DNA from: Perognathus longimembris pacificus
Taxonomy: Eukaryota > Chordata > Mammalia > Rodentia > Heteromyidae
Direction: 5' to 3'
NCBI RefSeq assembly: GCF_023159225.1
Contig: NC_063167.1
Coordinates: 16,619,360-16,683,359, forward strand
Length of the DNA: 64,000 nt
Shown here: positions 1-10,184 of the stretch, piece by piece
Numbering within the stretch: position 1 is the stretch's first letter
Layout of the letters: the number at the start of each line of letters is the position of its first letter
The notes under the pieces: model-generated
What the model was told of the DNA's origin: nothing
Seen by the model: only the letters and a program-made list of their open reading frames with translations
The model's database searches: none
Position numbers and translations under genes: made by a program

Positions 1-393
1 TTCCTTAGGGACCAAGGACCTGCTCAAGTGTCATTGTTAAAAAGGTGAGGTTACTACCCTCATACAAATAAAAACTGGAGATTTCCATGAATTCGCTAAT
101 TAGCAAGGGGCCAGTGAGACATTAAAAACAACTTCAAAGGAGAATTTGACCTTATAGGTATTTTCATTCTCTACTGGACAAAATTGCTTTGCATGGTTAT
201 TTAAAGAACTCATTTGCATTATGATCTGTTTTCTACAAGTTGCCTCTATCCATACAAAGTTATAAAGTCAATCCATCAAAGTACAAACCCCCTAAAGAAC
301 CGGAGTGCCATTGGAGGTCAGGGCAGCAGCAATTCGCTGCAAGGACAAATACCTAGCAATTGTTTTCCTTTTTCCAAGGTATTCTTTCAAGCT
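1..393. other. intergenic DNA, nothing recognised
   Basis: Moderately AT-rich sequence with no convincing exon, repeat family or RNA gene. The short open frame over 214-447 runs into a SINE and has no supporting feature. Confidence 0.5.
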
Positions 394-630
394 GTGTGCT
401 GGTGGCTCATATCCATAAACCTATATACTCAGGAGGCTGAGATCTGAGGATCATGGTCCAAAGCCAGCCCTGGCAGGAAAGTCCCTGAGATGTGTATCTC
501 CAAATCACCAGCAAAAAAGCTGGGTTCCATTGGTAGAATGCTAGCCTTGAGCAAAAAGCTCAGGGACAGTGCCAAGGCCCTGAGTTCAAGCCCTAGGACT
601 GGCACCAAAAAAAAAAAAAAAAAAAAAAAA
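394..630 (+). mobile_element. SINE type B (B1-like head plus tRNA-like module)
   Basis: Reads in order: 'gtgctggtggctca' head, 'ctcaggaggctgagatctg' core, the 'gctagccttgagc' second module, and a poly-A tail at 607-630. Near full length but diverged at the head. Confidence 0.85.
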
Positions 631-639
631 GATGAGGAG

Positions 640-1454
640 AAGGTCAGGGACGGGAGGAAGAGGAAGAGTAAGAAGAATGAAGTAGGACACACCAGAGAAG
701 GACATGGAAATGAGCAGCTGTTTCTAGTGGTTTGGAATCCTTCCCTCAGCTTTCCAAGAGACTGCCTTCCTTTCTTTCCTGCTGCAGGAAAACTTGAAAA
801 TGTTGACACATTTGGTACCCCCAATCCCATTTTGAATCAAGTGTGGGCCACATAGCCTTCTCTTGTTGTCCCCTGTGTGACTGCCTTCTGGGGACATTTC
901 GGCACACATTTATACTTTACGCAAGTTCTACGGAGCAGGAGTTCAGGAGCTGCTCAGCTGGGTGTGTCTAACTCAGGATCTCTCCCCAATGTGCAGTCAG
1001 GGTTTCAGTGGATACTGCCCTCACCTGAAGGCTTGACAGGATGGAGGATTTTCTCCCAAGACAATGTAGTCCCAAAGCTCGTGAGTTGGTGCTATTCAGT
1101 GGCCAAGGGCTTCCATTCTTCTCTTTGTGGCTTCTCCACACAGCTGCTTGAGCTCCCTCCCAGTATGGTGGCCCATTTCCATTAAAGACAGTGATCAAAT
1201 AGTAAAGTTGAAGCCACAATGGCTTTGATGAGTTAGCCTTGAATGTCCTGTGCCTTTACTCCTTCTGTCTGCTCTTGTTCACCTAAGTCAGCCCTAGTTC
1301 CTGTGGGAGGAGACTACACAAGGGTGTGACTGTCAGGAAGCAGGGAATGCTGGAGACATTTTGGACCTTGGCTACCACATTAGCCTTTAGGTAAATCTTC
1401 AGAATGAGGAACTTCATACACAGCAGTTTCCTACCTCCTAGAACTACCTAAATG

Positions 1455-1455
<1 letters not shown>
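640..1455. other. intergenic DNA, nothing recognised
   Basis: Unique-looking sequence. Short open frames exist on both strands but none has splice sites, codon pattern or similarity I recognise. Confidence 0.5.

Positions 1456-1456
<1 letters not shown>

Positions 1457-1519
<63 letters not shown>
1457..1519. repeat. (CT)n microsatellite
   Basis: About 31 uninterrupted CT units abutting the 3' (poly-T side) end of a minus-strand SINE, a common birthplace for microsatellites. Confidence 0.98.
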
Positions 1520-1523
<4 letters not shown>

Positions 1524-1760
1524 CTCTCAATGCCAGTACTGGAGTTTGAACCCAAAGCCTGGACACTGTCCCTGAGATATTTTTGCTCAAGGCTAGTGCT
1601 CTACCATAAGAGCCACAACTCCATTTCTGGCCTTTTGTTGATTGATTGGAGTTAAGAGTCTCCTAAACCTTTCTGCCTGGACTGGCTTTAAACTAGGATC
1701 CTCAGATCTCAGCCTCCTGAGTAGTTACGATTATAGGTGTGAGCCACTAACTCCCAGCTG
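1520..1760 (-). mobile_element. SINE type B
   Basis: Minus-strand copy: 'tgccagtactgg' tail-side start, 'cctcagatctcagcctcc' core, 'gtgagccacta' head end. Several per cent diverged. Confidence 0.85.
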
Positions 1761-2029
1761 ATTTTTATTTTATATTATTATGTTAGTAGTTATACAAAGA
1801 GGTTTCACAAAAGCAATCTGTGAGTCCAATGTATCTTTAGTAAGGTTAATTTGATCTTTATCATTTAAAACTCTTGCATTTACATAAACAGCCTGCTGTA
1901 ACTTTTTGGAGCTAGGTGGTGAACAACCAAATAAGGGCATAAATTTCAGTTGTTGGGTGGGTTATTAGTCCCTAAATGTTGCACTGAGATTCCTAATTAT
2001 CTTTAATGAGCTTCCAGAATTTCTGTGGC

Positions 2030-2222
2030 ATCATAGGGTGAGGTTGATTGTTAGTCCAATGGGCCAATGAATCAAGCTTCCTGGTATCTAAGCCTCCCAC
2101 ACTGACTCTGAGCTTGGTCACATGACCTGCTTTGGCCAGTGGGATGTCAGCAGCTCTGACCCAAAGTCCCAACAAATACTGGCACATTTGGGCTTTGCTG
2201 TCTTGGAACTTTCCTGGAGTCA
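2030..2222 (+). mobile_element. MLT1-like MaLR LTR fragment
   Basis: Contains the recognisable 'gacctgctttggccagtggg' segment followed by the typical serine/acid-rich nonsense of ancient MaLR LTRs. Old, noncoding, truncated at 2222 where a SINE begins. Confidence 0.6.
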
Positions 2223-2225
2223 TTT

Positions 2226-2950
2226 ATTTTTATTATTTTTATTTTTTATTTTTTGCCAGTTCTGGGGCCTGGACTCAGGGCCTGAGCACTGTCCTGGGCT
2301 TCTTTGTTGCTCAAGGCTAGCACTCTACCACTTGAGCCACAGCACCACTTCTGGCCTTTTCTGTTTGTTATGGGGTTCGAGGAAGGAGATTCCATGTCTC
2401 TCCAAGAGTCCACCATTCAGAGACAGTCTCAAGTAAAAAGATGGATTTATTGGGGAAGCAAAAAGCGAACTGACCGGCCAGGGATGCAGCACAGACTTGG
2501 GAGCTAACACTGTGACCCTGAGCAGTCGTCAAGTTGGGGTTATAAAGACAAACACCACATGGTCAAGCCTGGCCGTAGGCAGGTGGCCAATGAGGTTACA
2601 ACACTTACAGAGAAACCGCCTCATGCCAGGCCACACGCAGGTGGCCAATGGAGTTACAACCTGCCACATAGTATCTGTTTGAACTAACCTATCATTTTAG
2701 TTAGAATTGGCACGGGAATTTGGTGGGCCCCACACAATGCAGGCAGATACGCCTATTCATGGGGGCAGCCGTAAGGCTGCTCCTTGATGGAACGTTCCAC
2801 AACGTAGGTGGTCAAGCAGTTTACACAATCTTATCACAGTGAGGGGGACCATCCCTGGATCCCTGTTTATGTGGTGCTGAGGAATGGAACCCAGGGCTTC
2901 ATGCATGCTAGGCAAGCACTCTACTGCTAAGCCACATCATCCAGCCCCTG
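2226..2950 (-). mobile_element. SINE type A, split by an LTR-like insertion
   Basis: The SINE reads 'tttgccagttctgggg' to 'ccttttctgttt', stops at 2366, and resumes at 2863 with 'ctgtttatgtggtgctgagg', ending 'catccagcccc'. The shared CTGTTT on both sides marks the target duplication of the insertion inside it. Confidence 0.85.
2367..2862 (-). mobile_element. LTR-like insertion of an endogenous retrovirus, noncoding
   Basis: 496 bp inserted in a SINE and flanked by 6-bp CTGTTT duplications (2361-2366, 2863-2868). On the minus strand it shows two CCAAT-complement 'attggccacctgc' motifs, a 'ctttata' TATA-like box (2541-2547), then AATAAA (2446-2451) about 90 nt later, and an end in CA near 2366. 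This is U3-R-U5 order. The 5' end does not begin with TG at 2862; a TGTGGGG start exists at about 2738, leaving 2739-2862 unexplained. No open retroviral frame is present. The family was not recognised. Confidence 0.55.
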
Positions 2951-3211
2951 GCGCCATCTTGTGAGGGGCCTGGTCCAGACTCTTTTCCTTGAGGAGGGAA
3001 GAGCACATGGAGGGGGGGTCTGGCTGTCCCTGCCAGTTCAGGTTAACCCAGCCCATGCTCACTCCTCCAGCTGAACGTTGCCATATAAGTCAGCTCTGGA
3101 AAATCAGTGGAAGAATGAAGTCAATCTATAGGGCTATGATAGATGAGAAATCATGATAGTTTTCAGCCCTCAAATTTGGGCTGTTGGCTATGAATAATCA
3201 TAGAACAGTAT

Positions 3212-3426
3212 TTCTTTTCTTTTTTTTTTTTTTTTTGGCCAGTCCTGGGGCTTGAACTCAGGGCCTGAGCACTGACCCTGGCTTCTTTTTGCTCAAGGCT
3301 AACACTCTACCACTTGAGCCACAGCGCCACTTCCGGCTTTTCCCATAAATGTGGTGCTGAGGAACTGAACCCAGGGCTTCATATATGCTAGGCAAGCACT
3401 CTGTCGCTAGGCCACATTCCCAGCCC
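3212..3426 (-). mobile_element. SINE type A
   Basis: Poly-T 3216-3237, then 'ggccagtcctggggc' through 'attcccagccc'. Full length, minus strand. Confidence 0.92.
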
Positions 3427-3790
3427 TTTTTTTCTTTTTGTCAGTTGTGGGACTTGAACTCAGGACTGGGTGCTGTCCCTGAGCTTTTTTTTTTTTTTCC
3501 ACCTAAGGCTAGCGCTCCACCACTTTGAGCCAGTGGTCTAGATGAGGGCAGCTTCCAATGTTCTTGTGGTTAATTGGGGTGGGGGCCTCAAGGCCAGGAG
3601 CAGGGGGTGCCCCCACCCAGAGGGCTCTCTTCCCTCTTTCTTTCTCCCACACACATCTCCCTCCCTCTCTCCTGAGCAAGCAGAACAGTTCCACTCCCTC
3701 CCTGCCTCCTCTGCAGCCGGGCTGGCTTTGAACTGCAATCCTCAGATCTCAGCTTCCTGAGGATTACAGGTTTGAGCTACCAATACCTGC
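3427..3790 (-). mobile_element. SINE type B interrupted by filler DNA
   Basis: Runs from poly-T and 'gtcagttgtgggacttgaac' to 'ggttaattgg' (3577), is replaced by foreign sequence, and resumes at 3721 'gctggctttgaactgc'. About 30 bp of the expected SINE interior are missing at the join. Confidence 0.85.
3578..3720. other. two-piece filler insertion copied from 5548-5693
   Basis: 3578-3609 repeats 5662-5693 in direct orientation ('ggtgggggcctcaaggcc' onward). 3610-3720 is the reverse complement of about 5548-5669 (the 'ctgcagaggaggcagg' to 'ccctctggggtg' segment), apart from a 12-base block in the 5.6 kb copy. It replaces part of a SINE, so this site is the likely recipient. Confidence 0.75.
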
Positions 3791-3929
3791 TCATCAACCT
3801 CTTTTTATTAGAAAAGCAAATCCTTCCCAGAAGCCCCGCAGATTTGCCCCTCTTTCTCATTGGCCAGAACAGGGTCTCATGCTTACCACCCCATCGTCAG
3901 AGGAAGAGCGGGAACAAGTGTGGTTATCT

Positions 3930-4128
3930 TTTTTTTTTGGCCAGTCCTGGGCCTTGGACTCAGGGCCTGAGCACTGTCCCTGGCTTCTTTTTGCTCAAGG
4001 CTAGCACTCTGCCACTTGAGCCACAGCACCACTTCTGGCCATTTTCTGTATATGTGGTGTTGGGGAATTGAACCCAGGGCCTCATGTATAAGAGGCAAGC
4101 ACTCTTGCCACTAGGCCATATCCCCAGC
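3930..4128 (-). mobile_element. SINE type A with intact target-site duplication
   Basis: Full length; the 17-bp duplication AACAAGTGTGGTTATCT is perfect at 3913-3929 and 4129-4145. Confidence 0.96.
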
Positions 4129-4145
4129 AACAAGTGTGGTTATCT

Positions 4146-4923
4146 GTGTCCACTGACACAGGAAGATAGGTTCATTGCTGTCTCACTTGGACAAAACAGA
4201 TTTCTTTCAGCCAGGAAGAAGGAGGCAAATGTCTGCCCCAATGGGGTGACGGAGCCTGTGTCAGCGGGCTCTCCCATCGCCTTTGCCTCCCTCCTTCCCT
4301 CCATCCCTGCCTGTCACTAACGCCCCTGGGCCTTCCGGCTCCTGATGCCAGCCTTGGGCCCTCCCAGCTCCCCTCTCCTGGCGGAGCCTCCTGCCAGGCT
4401 GCCTTTGCCAGGCCAAGACCAACAAGGCCTTAGAACAAATGGGCCTTTTCCAAAGCAGGGTCCATCTCCATAGGCGGAAGCTGTGGTTATGGATCGCCCA
4501 GGGACATCTCGGAGGAAGCACTGACAATCCAAAATTTACAGTAAGCAGAGCCAAGGCAGTTCTCCATCCCCTCGTCAGGCTCCACTCCTCCCTTGGGGGC
4601 CTTGGGGACCACAGAGGAAGACACAGTCACTGTCCCAGAACCTGAGGAAGCAAAATCGAACTATGCTAACTTAACTGTGCCCCAAAATGGTGACTCTGGA
4701 CTCTTTGAGGAAGGAAGTCTCCAGCTGGCCCTGAGGCTCAAAAGCCCTAGTGATTCCCGTCAGAAGCTTCCGTGAGATTCTGAGGAGCTGAGCGAGGGTG
4801 GGGGGGCAGGGGGAACCCAGGAAGCAGAAGCACCTTTGGCAGAAGCACCATGGCCTCCCTAGACTCTGTCTCAGCACGGGATAGTGCGGGTCAAAAGCCC
4901 AGTCTCCATAGTGGCTCTCAGAT
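4146..4923. other. intergenic DNA, no gene recognised
   Basis: GC-rich, mostly unique. Short frames on both strands are unsupported. It leads directly into the minisatellite. Confidence 0.5.
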
Positions 4924-5390
4924 GCAGAGGCCCGCCCTGGACGCAGATCCCCCCCAAACCTCCAGGGGGTGCAGAGGCCCGCCCTGGACGTGGGTTCCCC
5001 CAAGCCTCCAGGGGGTTCAGAGGCCCGCCCTGGATGCAGATCCCCCCAAACCTCCAAGGGGTGCAGAGGCCTGCCCTGGACGCGGGTCCCCCCAAGCCTC
5101 CAGGGGGTGCAGAGGCCCGCCCTGGACGCAGATCCCCCCAAGCCTCCAGGGGGTACAGAGGCCTGCCCTGGATGCGGGTCCCCCCAAGCCTCCAGGGGGT
5201 GCAGAGGCCAGCCCTGGACGCGGGTCCCCCCAAACCTCCAGGGGGTGCAGAGGCCCACCCTGGACACGGGTCCCCCCAAGCCTCCAGGGGGTGCAGAGGC
5301 CCATCCTGGATGCAGAACCCCCCAAGCCTCCAGGGGGTGCAGAAGCCCGCCCTGGATGTGGGTCCCCCAAGCCTCCAGGGGGTGCAGAGG
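4924..5390. repeat. 46-bp GC-rich minisatellite, 10 copies
   Basis: Units begin 'gcagaggcccgccctgga' and end 'cctccagggggt'. Boundaries: 4924, 4971, 5017, 5063, 5109, 5155, 5201, 5247, 5293, 5339; the tenth unit ends at 5383 and a 7-bp partial unit follows. Lengths are 47, eight of 46, then 45. The centre alternates 'cagatcc' and 'gggtcc' in units 1 to 6, suggesting a 92-bp higher-order step. Each unit has CpGs and, on the minus strand, G runs. Because 46 is not a multiple of three, several frames stay open on both strands without any coding meaning. Confidence 0.97.
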
Positions 5391-5547
5391 TTCAGCAGTG
5401 CCCAGACCCAGTGCTAAAGCTTTGCCAAAATAGGGGGCAGTCCTTCCCCAGGCTGGGGCTCAAGCTGAGTCCTTGGCTCAGTGGGGGGGCCACCATCTTC
5501 TTCCCTGCTTCATCTGTCCAAGGATCGACGCAAGCAGGACTGGGCCT

Positions 5548-5693
5548 GGCTGCAGAGGAGGCAGGGCGGGAGCAGAACTGTTCTGCTTGCTCAGGGGAGA
5601 GGGAGGGAGAAGTGTGCGGGAGAAAGAACGAGGGAAGAGAGCTGGGATGAGAACCCTCTGGGGTGGGGGCCTCAAGGCCAGGAGCAGGGGGTG
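5548..5693. other. source-like copy of the 3578-3720 filler
   Basis: Continuous sequence from 'ggctgcagaggagg' to 'gagcagggggtg', matching the two filler pieces at 3.6 kb. It lies just beyond the minisatellite. It is not inside a recognisable SINE here, consistent with being the donor. Confidence 0.65.
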
Positions 5694-5937
5694 TCTGCAG
5701 CACCTTCTCTCATGTGCTGTGTCTTCAGTAAAACCTCGCTCACAACATGGCTCACATCACAGTCTCTGAGATGTCCTTCTCTTAGCAAACCCAAAGTCTG
5801 GATAACAGGGACCAGAGAGTTAGTGGGGATGCTGAGTGGGAGAGAAAACCACACATCCCAGCCACCTTTCTGGGGGAGAAACAAATGGCACCAAGTCACT
5901 GGGAGGCTTGCTAAGCAGAGACCAGAAAGATGAGCTT

Positions 5938-6056
5938 TGAGCCAAACGCGGTGACGCACATCTGTAATCCCAGCACTTAGGAGGCTGAGGCAGGAAGATC
6001 CCAAGTTTGAGGTCAGCCTGAGCTACATAGTGGGACTCTGCTTCAAAATTTATTTT
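5938..6056 (+). mobile_element. B1-like (7SL-derived) SINE monomer
   Basis: 'cacatctgtaatcccagcac' and 'aggctgaggcaggaagatc', then 'gaggtcagcctgagctacat': B1 layout without the second module. Confidence 0.85.
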
Positions 6057-6114
6057 TTTTCTGTATATCACCTTGGTAATAGCAATTTAAAAAAAAAGAA
6101 AGATGATTTCTTTT

Positions 6115-6183
6115 CTCTCTGGGTGTTGAGGATGAAACCTGGGGCTTCCCACAAGTGAGGCAAAGGTTCTCTCCAGCCTTAGA
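6115..6183 (-). mobile_element. ID-like SINE monomer fragment
   Basis: Minus-strand 'ttgaggatgaaacctggggc' with 'caaaggttctctccagcc'; diverged. Confidence 0.5.
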
Positions 6184-6187
6184 GAAT

Positions 6188-6425
6188 TTTTTTTTGGGGG
6201 GGTCGGTTGTGGGGCTTGAACTCTGAGCCTGGTCACTGTCCCTGAGCTCTTCAGCTCAAGGTTAGCACTCTACCATTTGAGCCACGGCGCCACTTCCGGT
6301 TTTCTGGTGGTTAATTGGAGATCAGAGTCCACGGACTTTCCTGTCGGGACTGGCTTTGAACCATGATCCTCAGATCTCAGCCTGCTGAGTGGCTATGATT
6401 ACAGGCGTGAGCCACTGATGCCCAG
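6188..6425 (-). mobile_element. SINE type B
   Basis: Poly-T/poly-G start, 'cggttgtggggcttgaactc', 'ggttaattggagatcagag', ending 'gtgagccactgatgcccagc'. Confidence 0.88.
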
Positions 6426-6429
6426 CAGA

Positions 6430-7090
6430 GAGGAATTTTTAAAACCTGATTTTTAAATATTTTCTGCAGTTGACCATGTATGACTTGCTGTTGAAGAGCC
6501 AATTTTATGGTTTATGAAAGGAAAGCGCAGTTGGAGCTCAGCTCTCTAGGGGCTGCTGGCCTTTGCTAGGCTGGCATGAGCATCAGTCATCACTGTGAAA
6601 AAGTTGGTCCTGGAGCTCCCGGTGTTTGAAGAGATCTGCCAGCACTCCTTTAATCCCTGCCAGTCCACCACAGCCACACACTGAGTGGTTAAAGTCCGGC
6701 CTCTCACTGTTACACTGTTGCTGTTCTAGAAGTTGTCTCCAATTCCTGAGTGTGTGAAAGGCTGGCCCTCCATTCTTCCGTTGGCCAAAGTAGGAGTCCC
6801 CTTCCCTCAGCCCCCACCCCCATTCTGGCCTGTGCAGGGTGGGGAGGGGGGAACTGAGGAAATGGGTAGGAGGGGCGAGCTAGAGGACACTAGACCAGTG
6901 TGTCTGGCAGTTGTTTGAATCCTCAGAATCTCAGACAAATACTCGTTCCTTGGAGTCAGCCCAGGGGACCACCGCAATGGAGGGGCTCCACAGTCTGAAG
7001 ACAGTGCGCATGTCAGTGCAGGGGGTCACAGAGGGCTGCAGACATTAGCCATGTGGTTCAAGTTTGCAGCTTCAAAGCCCGGCTCCGCAG
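6430..7090. other. intergenic DNA, nothing recognised
   Basis: No exon, repeat or RNA signature recognised; mixed composition. Confidence 0.5.
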
Positions 7091-7345
7091 CTAGGTGCTG
7101 GTGGCTCACACCTGTGATCCTAGCTACTCAGGAAGCTGACATCTGAGAATCGCACTTGGAAGCCAGCTCGGGTAGCAGAGTCCATGACTCCTATCTCCAA
7201 TTAAATACCAAAAGAAAAAAACAACAAAAGAACTGGAAGTGGAGCTGTGGCTCAGGTGGTAGAGTACTAGCCTTGAGCATAAAAGGTTAGGGACAGTGCC
7301 CACGACCGGAGTCCAAGCCCCAGGACGGGCACAGAAACAAACACA
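7091..7345 (+). mobile_element. SINE type B
   Basis: 'aggtgctggtggctcacacc' head to 'caggacgggcacag' with a weak A-rich tail; both modules intact. Confidence 0.88.
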
Positions 7346-7369
7346 AAGCCCAACTCTGCCTCTCACCAG

Positions 7370-7520
7370 CTGCCGTGAGTCCCTAATTTGGGGGGATGAT
7401 TTTCTCTGTCGGTAAAATGTGGGTCTGGCGGTTGTCATGGTAAAATGGCGTGATCAATGGAAAGCCTTTGGCACAGTGCCTAGCACACAATAAATAAACA
7501 CTTCCGAGACACTGGTCATT
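7370..7520 (+). mobile_element. MIR fragment
   Basis: 'tctgtcggtaaaatgtggg' followed by 'ggcacagtgcctagcacac' and 'aataaataaac', the MIR core and 3' order. Confidence 0.65.
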
Positions 7521-7920
7521 ATTACTGTTCAACAAGCATCCATGAGGCCCTACGCTGTGCTCAGCCCCTTGCCAATGCAGGGCCCAGCCATCGTGCCTCC
7601 CAGCCCCGAGCCACCAGACATGTGGAAACTCAGCAGAAGCCACAGCGTCCTGGGGACGAAGCCCCTAGCAAAGATAGAGAAGGAAGGGGACACTGATAGC
7701 CAGGTCTTGCAGGATTGAAGGTCTGAGCAAAACTCCCAGTTTCCTGCGGCCCCTGCTGACATGTGGTTTATAACATTGGCGCTTTCGCTTTCCCTCCCTG
7801 CCGGTGGACCTAACTGGGGGCATTGGACCAGGTCTGAGAGCGAACTGGACATTGTGTGGCTTTCCTTATTTATTTCACCAACAAAGAACTTGCTCCTGGT
7901 CACTGAAGGAGTAAGCAGGG
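7521..7920. other. intergenic DNA, nothing recognised
   Basis: Unique-looking, no supported gene; bounded by a MIR and a (TG)n tract. Confidence 0.5.
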
Positions 7921-7926
7921 CAAGCT

Positions 7927-7964
7927 TGTGTGTGTGTGTGAGTGTGTGTGTGTGTGTGCGCGCG
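7927..7964. repeat. (TG)n microsatellite with CG end
   Basis: TG units with one interrupting A, ending in CGCGCG; it abuts the next SINE tail. Alternating purine-pyrimidine of this kind can adopt Z-DNA. Confidence 0.95.
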
Positions 7965-8183
7965 AGTACTAGAGCTTGAACTCAGGGCCTGAGAGCTCTC
8001 CTTCAGCTTTTTTGCTCAAGGCTCTAGCACTTGAGCCACAGATCTACTTCCTGCTTTTGCTGGTAAATTGGAGATTATAGAGTCTCACAGTTTTGTCTTC
8101 CTGGGTTGGCTTTGAATCACAGTCCTCAAATCTCAGCCTCCTGAGTAGCTAGGATTACAGGTGTGAGCCACCAGCACCTGGCA
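7965..8183 (-). mobile_element. SINE type B
   Basis: 'gtactagagcttgaactcag' to 'gtgagccaccagcacctggc'. Confidence 0.88.
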
Positions 8184-8404
8184 TAATCTTTTAATCTTCT
8201 ATTCTGGCGAACACGCAGTAGTAAGACCTTGCTCACAAGGTCATTGGGAGAAATAAATTCATGGTTACACATGTGGAATCACACGGCTGGTACTAACTGA
8301 TTTTTCTCTCTAGCCTGAACCACGTTCCCCCTCTCTGCTATGTTGGACACTTTCTGCACCTTAAATCACATTTACAAACTGTTAAATAAACCACATTTTG
8401 TTCC

Positions 8405-8700
8405 TCCCTCGCAGTGGATCTGAGCTGAAATGACTAACTTCTGGCAAATGGGATGTAAGGAAAAGTGTGGTTATGCACAGCATGTAGAAATTGCTCTTAA
8501 ACTGAGAGACTGTGACTTTCTTCTTTTACCTGTTGGAGGAAACATAGGCATGATCATTGGAGCTGGAGCCGCCATTTTGGATGATGAGGCAAAGGCAAAT
8601 GTGGAACATTTGGAAGCAGTAAGCCAGAAAAGGCCCAGGTCCTTAACAATTGTGGTATGTGCCATGCCTACCTGGATTGCATTCCCAGACAGTTAAGTGA
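8405..8700 (+). mobile_element. MLT1-like MaLR LTR fragment
   Basis: 'tctggcaaatgggatgtaag', later 'gctggagccgccattttgg', 'gatgaggcaaaggcaaatgtg' and 'ggcccaggtccttaac' follow MLT1 LTR order. An 88-codon open frame across it is incidental. Confidence 0.6.
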
Positions 8701-8788
8701 GAGAAATCTGTCTCATTTAGACTCCTGTTTCTTCACATATCCATCACTCATAGGAAATGAATTCTTTTGATCTTTTTTGTTTGTTTGT

Positions 8789-8790
<2 letters not shown>

Positions 8791-8861
<71 letters not shown>

Positions 8862-8862
8862 C
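8791..8862. repeat. (CT)n microsatellite
   Basis: CT units with a single G interruption at 8851, at the tail of the adjoining minus-strand SINE. Confidence 0.97.
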
Positions 8863-9053
8863 TTTGCCAATCCTGGGCCTTGGACTCAGGGCTCTGTCCC
8901 TGGCTTCATTTTTGCTCAAGGCTAGCACTATGCCACTTGAGCCACAGCGCCACTTCTGGCCATTTTCTATATATGTGGTACTGGGGAATCGAACCCAGAG
9001 CTTCATGTATATGAGGCAAGCACTCTTGCCACTAGGCCATATTCCCAGCCCTT
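8863..9053 (-). mobile_element. SINE type A
   Basis: 'tttgccaatcctgggcc' to 'attcccagccc'. A degraded duplication TTGATC(T/A)TTT flanks the CT tract plus SINE. Confidence 0.9.
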
Positions 9054-9113
9054 GATCATTTTCTAATTGAGTTTGTTACTACATATATTTCACAGTACAC
9101 ATTTTAACCTTCA

Positions 9114-9321
9114 CAGGGCTGGGAATATGGCCTAGTGGTAAAGTGCTCACCTTGTATACATGAAGCCCTAGGTTCTATTCCCCAGCACCACATATATAGA
9201 AAATGGCCAGAAGTGGTGCTATGGCTCAAGTGGCAAAGTGCTAGCCTTGAGCAAAAAGAAGCCAGGGACAGTGTTCAGGCCCTGAGTCCACACCCCAGGA
9301 CTGGCAACAAAAACAAAATAA
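9114..9321 (+). mobile_element. SINE type A with intact target-site duplication
   Basis: Full length; ACATTTTAACCTTCA duplicated at 9099-9113 and 9322-9336. Confidence 0.95.
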
Positions 9322-9533
9322 ACATTTTAACCTTCAAAATGATGAAAATCATCATTCTACTCTACAAAGCTTACGAACTCTATGAATTTTAACAATGAAA
9401 CCAAGGAAATGAATTTGAAGGAATACTAGACCTAAGCTTGCCTGACCCAGAAGTACTCTACCAGTGTTTCTCAGATGGCAGATAACTTGGATCAGAACCA
9501 AGAGGTGAGGAGCTTGTTGAAAACTCTTCAGAG

Positions 9534-9775
9534 CCAGGTGCTGGTGGCTCAGGCCTGTGGTCCTAGCTACTCAGGAGGCTGAGATCTGAGGACTATGGTT
9601 CAAAGCCAACCCAGGCAGGAAAGTCTGTGAGGCTCTTATCTCCAATTAATCACCAGAAAACCAGAAGTGGCGCTGTGGCTCAAGTGGTAGAGTAGTAGCC
9701 TTGAGCTCAAAGAGGCTCAGGGACAGTGCCTAGGCCCTGAGTTCAAGCCCCACAACTGGCCAAACAACTGAAAAC
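9534..9775 (+). mobile_element. SINE type B
   Basis: 'ccaggtgctggtggctcagg' to an AAC-rich tail; both modules clear. Confidence 0.9.
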
Positions 9776-9849
9776 AAAACAACAACAAAATCCAACCTTC
9801 AGGGCTGATGACTTACTCTCCAGAATTGGAATCTGGATAGTTCTCTTTC

Positions 9850-9967
9850 ATTTGGTTTTATTTCTGAGAGACAGGGTCTCACTGTATAGCTGAGCTGGCC
9901 TTGACTTCATAATCCTGCTTCAGCCTCCAGAGTTCTGGGATTACAGGTGGATACCACCTTGCCCCTC
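9850..9967 (-). mobile_element. B1-like SINE monomer
   Basis: 'gagacagggtctcactgtat' and 'tctgggattacagg' in minus orientation. Confidence 0.8.
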
Positions 9968-9970
9968 CTG

Positions 9971-9972
<2 letters not shown>

Positions 9973-10011
<39 letters not shown>

Positions 10012-10012
10012 T
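9973..10012. repeat. (CT)n microsatellite
   Basis: CT tract with one TTT interruption, again abutting a minus-strand SINE. Confidence 0.95.
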
Positions 10013-10013
10013 T

Positions 10014-10184
10014 CTGCCTGTCCTGGGGGTTGGACTCAGGGCCTGGGCACTGTCCCTGAGCTTCTTTTGTTCAAGTCTAGTACTCTACCTCTTAGCACCA
10101 CTTCTAGCTTTTTCTGCTTAAGTGGTACTGAGGAATGGAACCCAGAGCTTCATGCATGCTACCACTAAGCCACATTCCCAGCCC
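10014..10184 (-). mobile_element. SINE type A, internally shortened
   Basis: 'gcctgtcctgggggttgg' to 'cattcccagccc', with short internal losses near 10095 and 10160. Confidence 0.85.

Noticed and set aside
4671..5650. Long open frames on both strands over the minisatellite, up to 266 codons
   Set aside because: They exist because the 46-bp unit lacks stops in several frames; frames on opposite strands are equally long and the peptides are simple repeats.
8430..8696. 88-codon plus-strand frame
   Set aside because: Lies wholly inside an MLT1-like LTR fossil.
9114..9321. tRNA-like A-box and B-box motifs as a possible tRNA gene
   Set aside because: The same motifs recur throughout the window as parts of SINEs with target-site duplications and poly-A tails.
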